Source: Ovoidimarina sp963698645 (GTDB taxonomy: Bacteria > Pseudomonadota > Alphaproteobacteria > Rhodobacterales > Rhodobacteraceae). From it: DNA of 64,000 bases. Shown here one piece after another: positions 46,296-56,081 of the stretch. The position numbers and the translations under genes were made by a program. Where the stretch lies: positions 1 to 64,000 of the forward strand of contig CAVORP010000001.1 in the NCBI GenBank assembly GCA_963698645.1, given 5' to 3'. The notes beneath the pieces were generated by a model. That model was given only the letters and a program-made list of their open reading frames with translations, did no database searches and was not told the origin of the DNA. The number at the start of each line of letters is the position of its first letter. The stretch's first letter is position 1.

Positions 46296-47965
46296 CCCCT
46301 TTCCTTTCCCCGCAATGCCGCGTCGCGCATCTGGGAAAGTGTAACTCTGGGCGTCAGGGCCTCTGGCGAGATGTTCAGATCAAGCACCGCGCCAGTCTTG
46401 GAAGTCAATGCGCGGTCGAAAGCCGCTGCGAAATCACCGGTCGTCTCGACGCGTTCGGAATGAAATCCGTAGGCCTTGGCCAAGGCTACGAAATCAGGGT
46501 TCACCATATCGGTCCCCGACACGCGTTCTGGATAGTGACGTTCCTGATGCGCGCGGATCGTCCCGTATATCCCGTTATTCAGGATCAGGATGATGGGCTG
46601 CGCTCCCGCCTGTGCCGCGGTGGCGAGCTCCTGACTGGTCATCTGAAAGTCGCCGTCGCCTGCGAAGCAGACAACCGTCCTTTCGGGCTGGGCCACTTTC
46701 GCGGCCACGGCAGCTGGCACGCCGTAGCCCATGGCACCGGATTGCGGAGCAAGAAGCCGCGCGCGCGGTCCGAACATGAAGAATTTGTTGGGCCAGACCG
46801 TGAAATTGCCGGCGCCGTTTGTCAGGATCACATCGTCGGGCAACACATCCCGCAAATGCGCCGTGACCTTCCCCATGTCGACCGGCGATGGCAGATCGCC
46901 CAGATCGAACCCGGCCTCGAACGCCGACCGTCCTTCGGTGCGCCACGCTGCCCAACGGCCCGTGACCGCCGATCTGGCGAGCGCCTTGGCAAAAGCGTTG
47001 GGACCGGCCTGAATCCCCAAGATCGGTTGATAGATCTTGCCTAGTTCGAGGTCGGACCCATGCACATGGATCAGCCGTTGTTTTGGCACTGGCACCTCGA
47101 GAAGCGTGTAGCCATCAGTTGAATTCTCGCCAAAGCGGTTGTTGATCGCGAGGATCACATCCGCCTCTGCGATCAATCTCCTGACCCATGGCACCATACC
47201 CACTCCGGCCTCACCGCAAAAGGTGGGCGAAAAATTGTCGTATTGGTCCTGATAGCGAAAGACAGAGACCACGGGGATGTCCGAAGCTTCCGCGAAGGAT
47301 TGCAACGCGGCGCTCCCCTCGGCTGTCCAGTTGCATCCGCCGTAAAGGATGAGGGGGCGCGCCGCCCCAGTCAGGATCTCGCGAGTCCGTTCCAGCGCGG
47401 TGGCCGAAGGCTCTGGTTCGGGAAAGAGGCCCAGTCCCGTCAGCGGCTTTGCGTCGGTCCGGCTGGTCAGCATATCTTCGGGCAGCGCGATGACCACGGG
47501 ACCTGGCCGACCGGTGAGGGCCGTCTTCCATGCCCGCGCAAGGATCTCTGGGATCCGGTCGACATTGTCGATCTCGACAGCCCATTTCGCAACCGTGCCG
47601 AACATGGCGCGATAGTCGATCTCCTGAAATGCCTCGCGCCCCTTCATATCGGTGCCGACCTGTCCGACGAAAACCAGCATGGGTGAACTATCCTGCATGG
47701 CGGTGTGGATGCCGATGGAGGCATTGGTGACGCCGGGACCCCGCGTTACAAGACAGATACCGGGACTACCGGTCAGCTTGCCGTAGGCCGCAGCCATGAA
47801 GGACGCGCCGCCTTCGTTCCGGCACAGTATGAAATCAAACGTGCCCCTGGTGTCATGGAGTGCGTCGAGAACCGCGAGATAGCTTTCGCCCGGCACGCCG
47901 AAACTCTTGCGCGCACCAAGTGCCACAAGGCTTTCCACCAGAAGTTGCCCACCATTTCGCCTCAT
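46292..47965 (-). CDS. Thiamine-diphosphate-dependent enzyme (acetolactate synthase-like)
   Basis: This 557-residue three-domain TPP enzyme has the N-terminal glutamate motif FGVPGESYLAVLD, a central ALS-like domain, and the cofactor motif FAGDGDFQMTSQEL followed by LNNGIYGT. It belongs to the acetolactate synthase/benzoylformate decarboxylase superfamily and could decarboxylate a 2-oxo acid or carry out carboligation or cleavage. ATG 47965 is chosen over a start 16 codons upstream that lacks family similarity. Its place between TRAP genes and HyuAB suggests it acts on the imported acid. Confidence 0.88.
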   Translation of the reverse strand: MRRNGGQLLVESLVALGARKSFGVPGESYLAVLDALHDTRGTFDFILCRNEGGASFMAAAYGKLTGSPGICLVTRGPGVTNASIGIHTAMQDSSPMLVFVGQVGTDMKGREAFQEIDYRAMFGTVAKWAVEIDNVDRIPEILARAWKTALTGRPGPVVIALPEDMLTSRTDAKPLTGLGLFPEPEPSATALERTREILTGAARPLILYGGCNWTAEGSAALQSFAEASDIPVVSVFRYQDQYDNFSPTFCGEAGVGMVPWVRRLIAEADVILAINNRFGENSTDGYTLLEVPVPKQRLIHVHGSDLELGKIYQPILGIQAGPNAFAKALARSAVTGRWAAWRTEGRSAFEAGFDLGDLPSPVDMGKVTAHLRDVLPDDVILTNGAGNFTVWPNKFFMFGPRARLLAPQSGAMGYGVPAAVAAKVAQPERTVVCFAGDGDFQMTSQELATAAQAGAQPIILILNNGIYGTIRAHQERHYPERVSGTDMVNPDFVALAKAYGFHSERVETTGDFAAAFDRALTSKTGAVLDLNISPEALTPRVTLSQMRDAALRGKERG

Positions 47966-48392
47966 AGCTGTCTTCCCTTGCTGATGCGCATTGCCAAGAC
48001 CAAGCACGCACACGCGAAGCCTCCCAAACGACTCAGCACATTGCCCGTCATTGGATGGTTTGAGATTGATGACATTATTGACCTCAAGGTGTCATCGCTC
48101 ATCGGAGGTCAATTATCCAGCGGATCTGGCGAGCTACAAGCGGCTTTGCCTCATCATTCATCTCAGTTGCTTCTCGCGTTCGGGGCGGACTGAATTCTCT
48201 CAGGCAGCTTAGACGCCAATGGGTGACAGCCTGCTGACGCCTCGGTCGAAGTTCTGGTGATCTCTGCCGGAAAGAGCAGGTAACAGAATTCATTTGATGG
48301 ACAGCGAACTGACACAGAAGTTTCTGGCCAACACCAGGTCTTGCGGAGCCTACATCTGGATCGATAACCTGCGATCTCGTCATCTGAGATCC
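47966..48392. promoter_or_regulatory. Intergenic region with a 9-bp perfect inverted repeat
   Basis: No credible gene lies between dctM and the TPP-enzyme gene. ATTGACCTC (48077-48085) and GAGGTCAAT (48105-48113) form a perfect inverted repeat with a 19-nt spacer, about 130 bp before the TPP-enzyme start. This could be a paired operator of a dimeric regulator with a long footprint. No regulator gene is adjacent. Short open frames here have no recognisable protein content. Confidence 0.4.
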
Positions 48393-49717
48393 TCAGTTCA
48401 TCACAAGGTCGACAAGCCAATAACTCAAGGCGGGAAAACTGATCAGGATCGCGATCCGCAGGAATTCGGCAATAATGAAGGGAACCGTACCGCGGAAGAT
48501 CCGGATCATCGGAATATCCCGCGCCATGGCAGAGATCACGAAAAGGTTCATGCCCACCGGTGGCGTGATCAAGCCCATCTCGACCACGACGAGCGACAGG
48601 ATTCCGAACCACATGGCCTGCTGTTCGGGCTGCAAACCGAAATCCAGCGCCATCATCATTGGAAAGAAGATCGGTACCGTCAGCAAGATCATCGACAGAC
48701 TGTCCATCAGGCATCCCATCACGAGGTAGAAGACGATCACTGCTAGCAGGACCACCATCGGCGCGATGTCGGATGTCGCGAAATACTGCGCGACGTCCGT
48801 GGGCATCCGGCTGAGTGCGAGGGCTACGTTGAACAGGTCCGCCCCGAACACGATCGCAAAGATCATTGCCGTCGATCCGGCTGTATCGATCAGGCTTTCC
48901 ATTATTGACCGGAGCGTTAGCCCACCGCTCAATGTACCCAGAACAAGCGTTAAAACTACCCCGACAGACGCCCCCTGCGCAGGTGTAAAGAAGCCCCCAT
49001 AGATTCCGCCAAGGACCACGGTGAAAATGACAAGGACATGCCATATTTCTCCAAGCGCTCGGATTCGTTGACGAAGATTGGACCGCTCGCTTGTCGGACC
49101 TTCCTCTGGGAAGAGGCGAACATAGACCGAGATCGTGACCATGAAGCCGATCACCGCCAGGGTGCCTGGCACCGTCGCAGCGAGGAAAAGCTTGACGATA
49201 TTCTGCTCGGTAAGCAGAGCGTAAATGATCAATACAACCGAGGGCGGGATCAGGATGCCAAGCGTCCCGCCTGCGGCCAAGGACCCCGAAGACAATGCGC
49301 CCGAATAGCCGTGCTTGCGCATCTCGGGCATAGCTACCCGGGTCATCGTCGATGCCGTGGCCAGAGATGAGCCCGAGATCGACCCGAAAAGCGCGCAACC
49401 CGCCACGGCGGCCATGGCAAGCCCGCCACGAAGGTGACCCATCCAAGCACGCGCAGCGTTGAAGATCGCCGCCGAAATACCCGACCTGGTGGCGAGATGA
49501 CCCATCAAAATGAACAGCGGCACGACGGCGAAATCGTAGGACATGAACTTGTCGACCCATGCCGTGCTCAGATATGCACTCAATGCCTGCGAATGAGCTG
49601 AGATGCACATATCCCACGACCCCCGCGATCGCCATCGCCAGTGCGATTGGCATACGCAAGAAGATGAGGACGAACAGGCCGGCGACGAGAACCAAGCGAA
49701 AAGGCGAACGGGTCCAT
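48393..49717 (-). pseudogene. TRAP transporter large membrane subunit (DctM), two frame breaks near the N-terminus
   Basis: The expected start MDPFAFSL (ATG at 49717, overlapping the dctQ stop) is followed by LVAGLFVLIFLRMPIALAM in the +1 frame (break near 49696). After a second +1 break near 49586, LSAYLSTAWVDKF and the rest follow in one frame. Landmarks VPLFILMGHLATRSG and GGTLGILIPPSVVLIIYALL are intact. Two extra bases within 110 bp would abolish the protein unless they are sequencing errors. Confidence 0.82.
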
Positions 49718-50253
49718 CACGCCTTCTCCATCGCCAACCATCGAGGCATGATCCACGAGAGCCCCTGCATCGCTGCGACGATCGCGGAAACACCGGTGCC
49801 GAAGACCGCCGGAGCATAGACCCACCAGAGCGGGACGCGCAAAAGCATCGTATTGTCGCCGTAGCCTCGGACATCCATCAGCCCGTGAAAAAGCCGCCAG
49901 CACACGAATGCCCAACCGGCGGCAAAAGACAGCATCCACAAGGCATCAAGAGCCTGTTTGGTACGGATTGGCAGCCAGTTTGTGAAGACATCGACCATCA
50001 CATGGCCCCTAAGGAGCTGACATAGAGGCAGAAACAGCGAGGCACAGCTTGTGCATGCCAATTCGACCAGTTCGAACTCGCCCCGCACCGCACCAAAGCC
50101 AATCAGGCTCCGTACGACCGAAAACGTCACTACGAAAGACGCCACAAAGACTACCAGTCCACCGGTAGCCGCGCTGGCGATGCAGAGACGATGCAAGAAT
50201 TTGTACAGGGCGGAGCCGTGTCCCCCTGTACTGTTGGTGGCTGTGTCCGACAT
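49717..50253 (-). CDS. TRAP transporter small membrane subunit (DctQ)
   Basis: This 178-residue protein has four hydrophobic helices, lies between DctP and DctM, and ends by sharing its stop with the dctM start (TGATG). The segment FELVELACTSCASLFLPLCQ resembles the second helix of DctQ proteins. The identification is from size, hydropathy and position. Confidence 0.83.
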   Translation of the reverse strand: MSDTATNSTGGHGSALYKFLHRLCIASAATGGLVVFVASFVVTFSVVRSLIGFGAVRGEFELVELACTSCASLFLPLCQLLRGHVMVDVFTNWLPIRTKQALDALWMLSFAAGWAFVCWRLFHGLMDVRGYGDNTMLLRVPLWWVYAPAVFGTGVSAIVAAMQGLSWIMPRWLAMEKA

Positions 50254-50261
50254 CCCTCGGA

Positions 50262-51302
50262 TCAGCTTGCGTCCAGAAGTTCGTTGGCCCGCGCCATGAT
50301 TGCAGAGCCGTCAAGACCCATGTCATTCAGCTTTGCGATCCATGCTTCATGGACGGGCGCAGCCTCTTGTTGCCAGGATGCGATTTCTTCTGCGGGGATC
50401 TCCTGGATCGAGTTCCCCTGCGCTTCCACAACGCCACGTCCATAGGCTTCGAACCCGTCAAACTGCGCACCGATACGACGAGACAGTCCATTCCGGACGC
50501 CGCATCGATCACACCGCGAAGGTCGTCTGCAAGGCTCTCGTATTTCGCCTCGTTCATCAAGAACGAGAAGGTATTGGCATAGAGCCCCCGCGCAGCAGGG
50601 GCAGGTTCGGTTGAGAAGGATGTAAGCTCCTGCAGCTTGAAGGCGGGCACGACCTCGTATGGGAGGCAGCAGCCGTCGATCACGCCGCTGGACAGTCCAA
50701 CGACCATTTCCGTTACCGGGAAGAAAACAACCTCGGCCCCGAGTGCAGCGAGCATCGCACCGGTGGATTGGTTTGGTGCACGCAGTTTCAGGCCCCGCAA
50801 ATCGGCAGCACTCAAAACCGGTGCATTACGGGTGTGAAGCTTGCCGCCATCGTGGGTGTGGAATGCCAACGGCTTCATCCCGCGATAATCATTCTGACCG
50901 AATTCATCCATCAGCATGTGCATGGCTACCGATGTTGTCTCGGCATCTTTTGCCATGAAGGGATTGGACATTGTTTCCGCGACCGGAAAGCGATCGGGCG
51001 TATAGACTGGCAAGGTCCATGCAATATCACAGATTCCACTGCGGACCTGATCGGCCAGTTGCGGCGGCTTGCCCCCAAGCTGCATCGAGGGGAAGATCTG
51101 CACTTCGATCGCGCCTTCCGAGGCTTCGGTCAGTTCGGCCGCCCAGACTTCGAAGAATCGCGAATGCATCGGCGCCACCGCCGGAAGGAAGTGGTGCAGT
51201 CGCAGTGTCACTTCGGCGGCTCTGGCGCGCGAGACCAGCGCAGGTGTCGCAAGGGCTGCACCAAGCGAAGCCAATGCGGTACGTCGAGTTCATAGTCGTC
51301 AT
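50262..51302 (-). pseudogene. TRAP transporter substrate-binding protein (DctP), two frame breaks
   Basis: ATG 51302 follows a GGGAG site. A Tat-like signal (TRRTALASLGAALATPAL) is readable only after a +1 shift near 51288, and the mature protein starts at about AAEVTLRLHHFLP. The DctP body is normal to about residue 265. A further single-base change near 50485-50490, most simply a deletion, moves the C-terminal 75 residues (SRRIGAQFDGFEAYG onward, ending LLDAS) to another frame. The true stop is at 50262. The naive translation ends in a basic, unrelated tail. Confidence 0.82.
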
Positions 51303-51321
51303 TTCGTTCACTCCCTGAAAT

Positions 51322-52067
51322 TCAAGACTTTGGTCTTTGCCAGCCCCTACCGGAACACTGACCTTCATTTTCCAAGAATGCCTTGAGGCCCTCGCCGGCA
51401 TCCGCACTTGTTTGCATAACCGCTGCTGCAAGGCTCCCGGAAAAGAGCCCTTCGCCGCGCGATATGTCGTAGATCCAAATAATGGCCTGCATCGTCTTGT
51501 AATTGGACAGACTCGCATTCTTCACAACGCCCGTCACCAATTCATGATCAAGACCCATCGCCGCACCTTCCTCGACCAAATAATGCGCTAGCTCAAGGCA
51601 AGGCCGTCCTCCGTATTGTACTTACGTCCCCTCAAAATCATATCGCATATCTTATCAGTGCCTGAATGCATCCGATCCGCACCGATCCCCTTCCGCAAAC
51701 AATGATCTCCCGATGCCGCTCGGGAAGCTGGAAGAAAGCCGAGCGGTCGCCGACCCGTATATGGGTCGGAGCCGCCATTTCAAACCCGGTACCTATCACC
51801 GCGCCGAACATTGCAGAATTCACGCGCAGCGCCGGCATCTGGATCGCATCCATGACGCGATGCCAGTAGCGCGAATGGCGCATGCTGCCTTCCGCATCAC
51901 GGTACAAATGCTTGCACAGATCGAGCCCAGAGTAGAGATGCCCTGTCATGACCGTCAGGATCACCACGCAATCACCCTCGGGGTGGCTTGGTAAGGACCT
52001 CGTCGATCGCGTCCAAACGCACATCGCGTTGCCTTGGTGGGACGGTTCATCGTGAGCGTGGTAACCA
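51322..52067 (-). pseudogene. Enoyl-CoA hydratase/isomerase remnant
   Basis: Pieces of a crotonase-family protein occur in several frames: an N-terminal VVTTLTMNRPTK, a core with FGAVIGTGFEMAA and RSAFFQLPE, and a C-terminal helix region ending LKAFLENEG. Internal deletions and shifts separate them, and the segment between the core and the C-terminal part is shortened. This is more decayed than the single-base breaks elsewhere, so genuine loss of function is likely. Confidence 0.72.
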
Positions 52068-52275
52068 CAGGGTCGACTTCGGCCACCGCGGCACTGTCAG
52101 ACACGTCCAAGCGATAGGCTGGGCCACCAATCTTGGTGGCAGTGCGCTGGGCAACGTCCGCGCTCAGGCCAAGACACGCGACCATGGCACCCTGACGCGC
52201 AAAACGCCGTGCAGTCGCGGCCCCTATGCCGCTCCCTGCCCCGGTAACTGCAGTGGACAATCCTTCCAAAATCAT
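52068..52275 (-). pseudogene. Short-chain dehydrogenase remnant (N-terminal third)
   Basis: About 70 codons encode the start of an SDR, with the cofactor motif TGAGSGIGAATARRFA and the second strand ending RLDVSD. The catalytic Tyr-Lys part is absent. The frame runs straight into the enoyl-CoA hydratase N-terminal region, so a deletion has joined the two genes. Confidence 0.7.
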
Positions 52276-52348
52276 TCGCGCCTCTCTCAGGTATTTTGTT
52301 TGAGGTTGAATTGTTGAGTTAGTTTACAATCAAACAAACAGCACAAAA

Positions 52349-52549
52349 GGGATCGACGCCTATTCGGCCAAGGCTTTTGCCCGTGTCTGGAAGGCCGAAC
52401 GGTTCAGCCAGTGGTTTTCGTTGCTGATGCTTCGCTTTCCCGACCAGTCGGAAATCGATCTCAAGATGCGACTCGCCGAGCACGAATTCTTGCGGTCAAA
52501 CAGCGCCGCGCAACAAGCCATGGCCGAAAACTATGTCGGCCTACCTTAG
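52349..52549 (+). pseudogene. pobA: 4-hydroxybenzoate 3-monooxygenase (pobA) C-terminal remnant
   Basis: The frame encodes the last 66 or so residues of PobA, with RVWKAERFSQWFS, LAEHEF and the terminal AENYVGLP. The FAD domain and everything upstream are missing. The short AT-rich gap before it has no promoter-like link to a full gene. It lies directly before pcaC, the usual order in a pob-pca cluster. Confidence 0.7.
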
Positions 52550-52562
52550 GGAGGGTAACCTG

Positions 52563-52945
52563 ATGACTGACCGGTTCAAGCATTGCGTGCCCACTCGGCA
52601 TGCCGTTCCGGGCGATAACCATGTGGATCCGGCGGAAGCAGGCAACACCGACTTCGATGAACCGTTCCAAACCCTGATCACCGAAAGCGCATGGGGCACG
52701 CTCTGGGCGTCCGATGCCCTCTCGCGGCGCGGGTGGTCGATGGTCGCACTCGCCGTACTTACACCACCGGGGAATTCGAAGAATTTCCGATGCCTATCCG
52801 CGCCACGGCCAACACCGGTGCAAGCAAACAGGACGTCGTCGAAGCCTTTGAACACTTGGCCATCGATGCCGGCATCCCGGCAGCCCATCACGCGATCAAG
52901 CTGGTCAAACGAACCTGTGCCGAAATGGAAGAGGACCAGAGATGA
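52563..52945 (+). pseudogene. pcaC: 4-carboxymuconolactone decarboxylase (pcaC), frame break
   Basis: ATG 52563 follows GGGAGG. The first frame gives MTDRFKHC, TDFDEPFQTLITESAWGT and LSRRGWSMVALAVL. Near 52765 it shifts to the frame giving EFPMPIRATANTGAS and HHAIKLVKRTCAEME. Nearly the whole protein of about 127 residues is represented, so one event could have inactivated it. It ends in an ATGA overlap with pcaH. Confidence 0.78.
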
Positions 52946-53399
52946 GCTCCGAGCTCTTCCAACGCGATCGGGAGTGGCACCCGCCAGCCCTCACGCCGGA
53001 CTATAGGTAAAGCATCGTGCGCTTGCCACGAAACGCTCGGCTGTCGCAGGAAGGCTCGGCCAGCGAGTTGACAGGTTCAGCGTTCGGGCACGCAGACATT
53101 GACCCGATCGACAATGATCGTCTTCGGAACCACGCCGAGACGGGCGATCCGATCGGCGAACGGATCATCGTTCAAGGCCCGGTACTGTGCGAAAGCGGCC
53201 ACCCCGCTCCATACACTTTGGTCGAGACCTGGCAGGCCAACGCAGGCGGGCGCTATCGGCACAAGAAAGACATCTACGTCGCGGTGATCGATCCGAACTC
53301 CGGGGCTGCGGACTGACCTTGACCGACGAGACGGGCGCTTATGTCTTTCGGACGGTGAAATCCATCGCCAATCCGTGGCAGAACTTGATCAATAGCTAG
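52942..53399 (+). pseudogene. pcaH: Protocatechuate 3,4-dioxygenase beta subunit (pcaH) remnant
   Basis: The N-terminus (LFQRDREWHPPALTPDY) stops at TAA 53008. The body (SELTGSAFGHADIDP, TGDPIGERIIVQG, WQANAGGRYRHKKD) is in another frame and shifts again near 53310. The gene ends at the position where the first tyrosine iron ligand is expected (ANPWQN instead of AYPWRN). The remaining Tyr and two His ligands are missing. It cannot encode an active ring-cleavage enzyme. Confidence 0.8.
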
Positions 53400-53430
53400 C
53401 GGCCCACGCATAATCAGTCTCGCTTCCGGG

Positions 53431-53949
53431 GATGCGGGATCCGACATCTACCGGCACGAACTTGATCGCGATATCGCCGGCCCCAATGCGACGGGCCCTA
53501 GGATCACCGCGACCGGAACCGTCACCAATCGGTCAGGCGCACCGGTCAAGGACGTGCTGATCGAAGTGTGGCAAGTCAATGCTGACGGCGCCTTTCCCGA
53601 CCATGGCGACGTCGAAGCAGAGGTTCGTGGCTGGGGTCGGATCATCCCGGACTTCGAAACGGACGAGTTTTCGTTCGAGACCGTCAAGCCCGGTGCTGTC
53701 AGTGGGCGCGATGGCCATAGGATCAAACCGCATCTGAACCTGTGGCTGGTGGCGTGTGGAATCAATATTAGGCTGAACACGCGAATATCTTTCGGCGGCG
53801 AAGCCGGCGCCAGCAGCGATGATCCGGCTCTGAACCTGATCGAGCAGGTGCATCTGCGGAATACGCTGATTGCACGCGCGGATGGCGACATCTACCGCTT
53901 CAAGATCAGCCTTCAGGGCGAGAACGAAACTGTCTTCTTCGACGTGTGA
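53431..53949 (+). pseudogene. pcaG: Protocatechuate 3,4-dioxygenase alpha subunit (pcaG), 5' truncated
   Basis: One open frame of about 172 codons matches PcaG from IYRHELDRDIAGPNA through LIEVWQVNADG, RGWGRIIPDFET and PHLNLWLVACGINI to the normal end NETVFFDV. Roughly the first 30 residues and a start codon are missing. Without pcaH it would not form the dioxygenase. Confidence 0.78.
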
Positions 53950-54044
53950 GAAGACCTCGCAGCGGCCTTTACTACCCCCGGTCCCGCCACCAGCGCGCAA
54001 TTCACCCCGTGTACTGAGAGCAACACTCGTCCCTGACGCGCGGG

Positions 54045-54998
54045 TCAACGCTTTGGACGTCGCTTCGGCGTGTTTTCCATGAATGAAATCGTGTCTTCGA
54101 GTGAAGTAATGACCGCCTGAGAACCAAGCCCCATCGCGTTCTGGGCAGAAGAGGCCTGACCGAACCAGATGCAGTCTTCGATCGAGCGGCCCAGCGCAAG
54201 CCCGGTCGCGAACCCGGCATTGAAGCAGTCTCCACAGCCGCAGGTACAGACCACATCGATCTGGAAGGATGGCAAATCGATCTTCGTGCCCGACCTGTCC
54301 CGGTACATAGCCCCCTCTGCGCCAAGCGTCAGGATCACCGCGCCAACGCCTTGATCAAGCAGGAACGCCGCGATCTGTTCGTAGTCGGTCAGTCCCGACA
54401 ACGCCATCGCCTCTTCCTCCGAGGGCATGAAGAAGTCGGTATGGGCCAGAAGTGGTCGGATCAGCGGAAAATCTTCCGGTGTAGATGCGAACACATCCAG
54501 AGTGGTAGTGATCCCACGCTCCTTGGCCTCGGCCAGGAGCTCGGCGTTCCGCCCCTTGTCCATGGCATCCATCAGGCCGACGCCTCCGATATGTAGGATC
54601 TTGGTATCGAGGACCCGGTCGACCTGATCGTCCCTGATGTAGAAGCCTGCAGTCGCGCCGCGCTTGTGCAGTGCCGGGCGTTGACCGTCGGGGCGCGTTG
54701 TCACGATGCTGGAGGAGGTCGTCATGTCTGGCACGCGCTGCATCAATTCGGTATCGACACCGAAATCACCAAAGCGCCGCAGGACCCAATCGCCCATAAG
54801 GTCATTGCCAACCCCGCCCACGGCTTGCACCCTAAGCCCATGCTTGGCCGCGACTATCGCGGCAGAACCGGCAGCACCGGAGACAGCAAGGGTGAATTCG
54901 TCGACGAAGAACGTGTTCCCTCCGGACGGGATATCAGTCACTGGACGACAAAGGGCGTCGAATGTGTGAAATCCCATGGATGTGTAATCGAATGTCAT
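54045..54998 (-). CDS. PfkB-family carbohydrate kinase
   Basis: This 317-residue ribokinase-type kinase has an N-terminal GNTFFVDEFTLAVSGAAGSA and the C-terminal anion-hole/catalytic region CGCGDCFNAGFATGLALG. The usual DTTGAGD is replaced by a cysteine-rich variant that keeps GxGD with the catalytic aspartate. It is the last gene of the ABC importer operon, so the sugar is probably phosphorylated on entry. The identity of the sugar or polyol is unknown. Confidence 0.88.
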   Translation of the reverse strand: MTFDYTSMGFHTFDALCRPVTDIPSGGNTFFVDEFTLAVSGAAGSAAIVAAKHGLRVQAVGGVGNDLMGDWVLRRFGDFGVDTELMQRVPDMTTSSSIVTTRPDGQRPALHKRGATAGFYIRDDQVDRVLDTKILHIGGVGLMDAMDKGRNAELLAEAKERGITTTLDVFASTPEDFPLIRPLLAHTDFFMPSEEEAMALSGLTDYEQIAAFLLDQGVGAVILTLGAEGAMYRDRSGTKIDLPSFQIDVVCTCGCGDCFNAGFATGLALGRSIEDCIWFGQASSAQNAMGLGSQAVITSLEDTISFMENTPKRRPKR

Positions 54999-55026
54999 CC
55001 TTCCCGTCCCCTATCGCACGCGGTCC

Positions 55027-56077
55027 TCAGCGCAAACGCTCGCCCGACTGCGCGTCGAAAAGGTAGATACGCTCGAGGTCGAAGCCAATGCTTTCGCTGA
55101 TGTTGAGCTCGGCGCGATAGCCCCGATCCGCCTTGATCTCAACAAGCAAATCACCGGCCTTGAGTGTCAGAAAGGTCATGTCGCCTGTGGGTTCGACGCC
55201 ATAGACCTGCCCGGTAAGATGCGCAGCCTCGCTGCTGACCCTACAGTCCTCCGGTCGGATACCCAAGGTGACCGTTCCCTCAAAGGCCGTGGTGAGTCCC
55301 CCGACCTTGACCCCGGGCGCGGTAAAGACGCCGCCAGTAACCTCACCGTCGATCAGGTTCATCGGCGGAGAACCGATGAAGTTGGCCACAAACGTATTTG
55401 CAGGATCGTTATAGATCTCGTCCGGCGTACCGATCTGCTGGATGGCGCCCTTTTCCATGATCACGATGCGGTCAGCCAGCGTCATAGCCTCAATCTGGTC
55501 ATGGGTCACATAGACAGTCGTGATTTTGAGTTGTCGCTGAATATGCTTGATCTGGACCCGCATATGCTGGCGCAGCTTGGCATCGAGGTTCGACAACGGC
55601 TCGTCCATCAGGAAGACGTGGGGCTGACGCACGATGGCGCGGGCCAGAGCCGCACGCTGACGCTGTCCTCCCGAGAGAGCGCTTGGCTTTCGATCGAGAT
55701 ACTCCGTGAGTTCGACCAGCCCGGCTGCGCGCCTGATCAGCGCGTCATGCTCGTTCTTGGGCACGCCCCGCATCCTCAGCGGAAAGCGGATGTTTTCATA
55801 GATCGTCATGTTCGGATACAAAGCGTAGCCTTGGAACACCATCGCCACGTCCCGGTCTCGCGCGTCAATGCCGTTCATTACCTCGCCGTCCATGCACGAT
55901 CTCACCCTCGCTGGGCTCCTCAAGACCCGAAATCATGCGCATGGTCGTCGTCTTGCCACAGCCCGACGGACCCAGAAAGACAACGAATTCCTCATCCTCA
56001 ATGACGAGATTCACATCCCGGACGCCCCAGGCAGCGCCCCACTTCTTCTGGATGTTCCTGAGTTCGATACGCGCCAT
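55027..56077 (-). pseudogene. Sugar ABC transporter ATPase (MalK/UgpC type), single frame break
   Basis: It starts at 56077 with Walker A GPSGCGKTT. At about 55893-55896 one extra base shifts the frame, and the rest continues with DGEVMNGIDARDRDVAMVFQ, signature LSGGQRQRAALARA, LMDEPLSNLDAKLR and a C-terminal regulatory domain. The total corresponds to about 349 residues, normal for MalK/UgpC. It sits 4 nt after malG. Confidence 0.86.
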
Positions 56078-56081
56078 TTTT

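Noticed and set aside
48099..48383. A 94-residue minus-strand gene in the gap upstream of the TPP enzyme
   Set aside because: It is arginine-rich with no recognised motif, has no ribosome site, and is not coupled to a neighbour.
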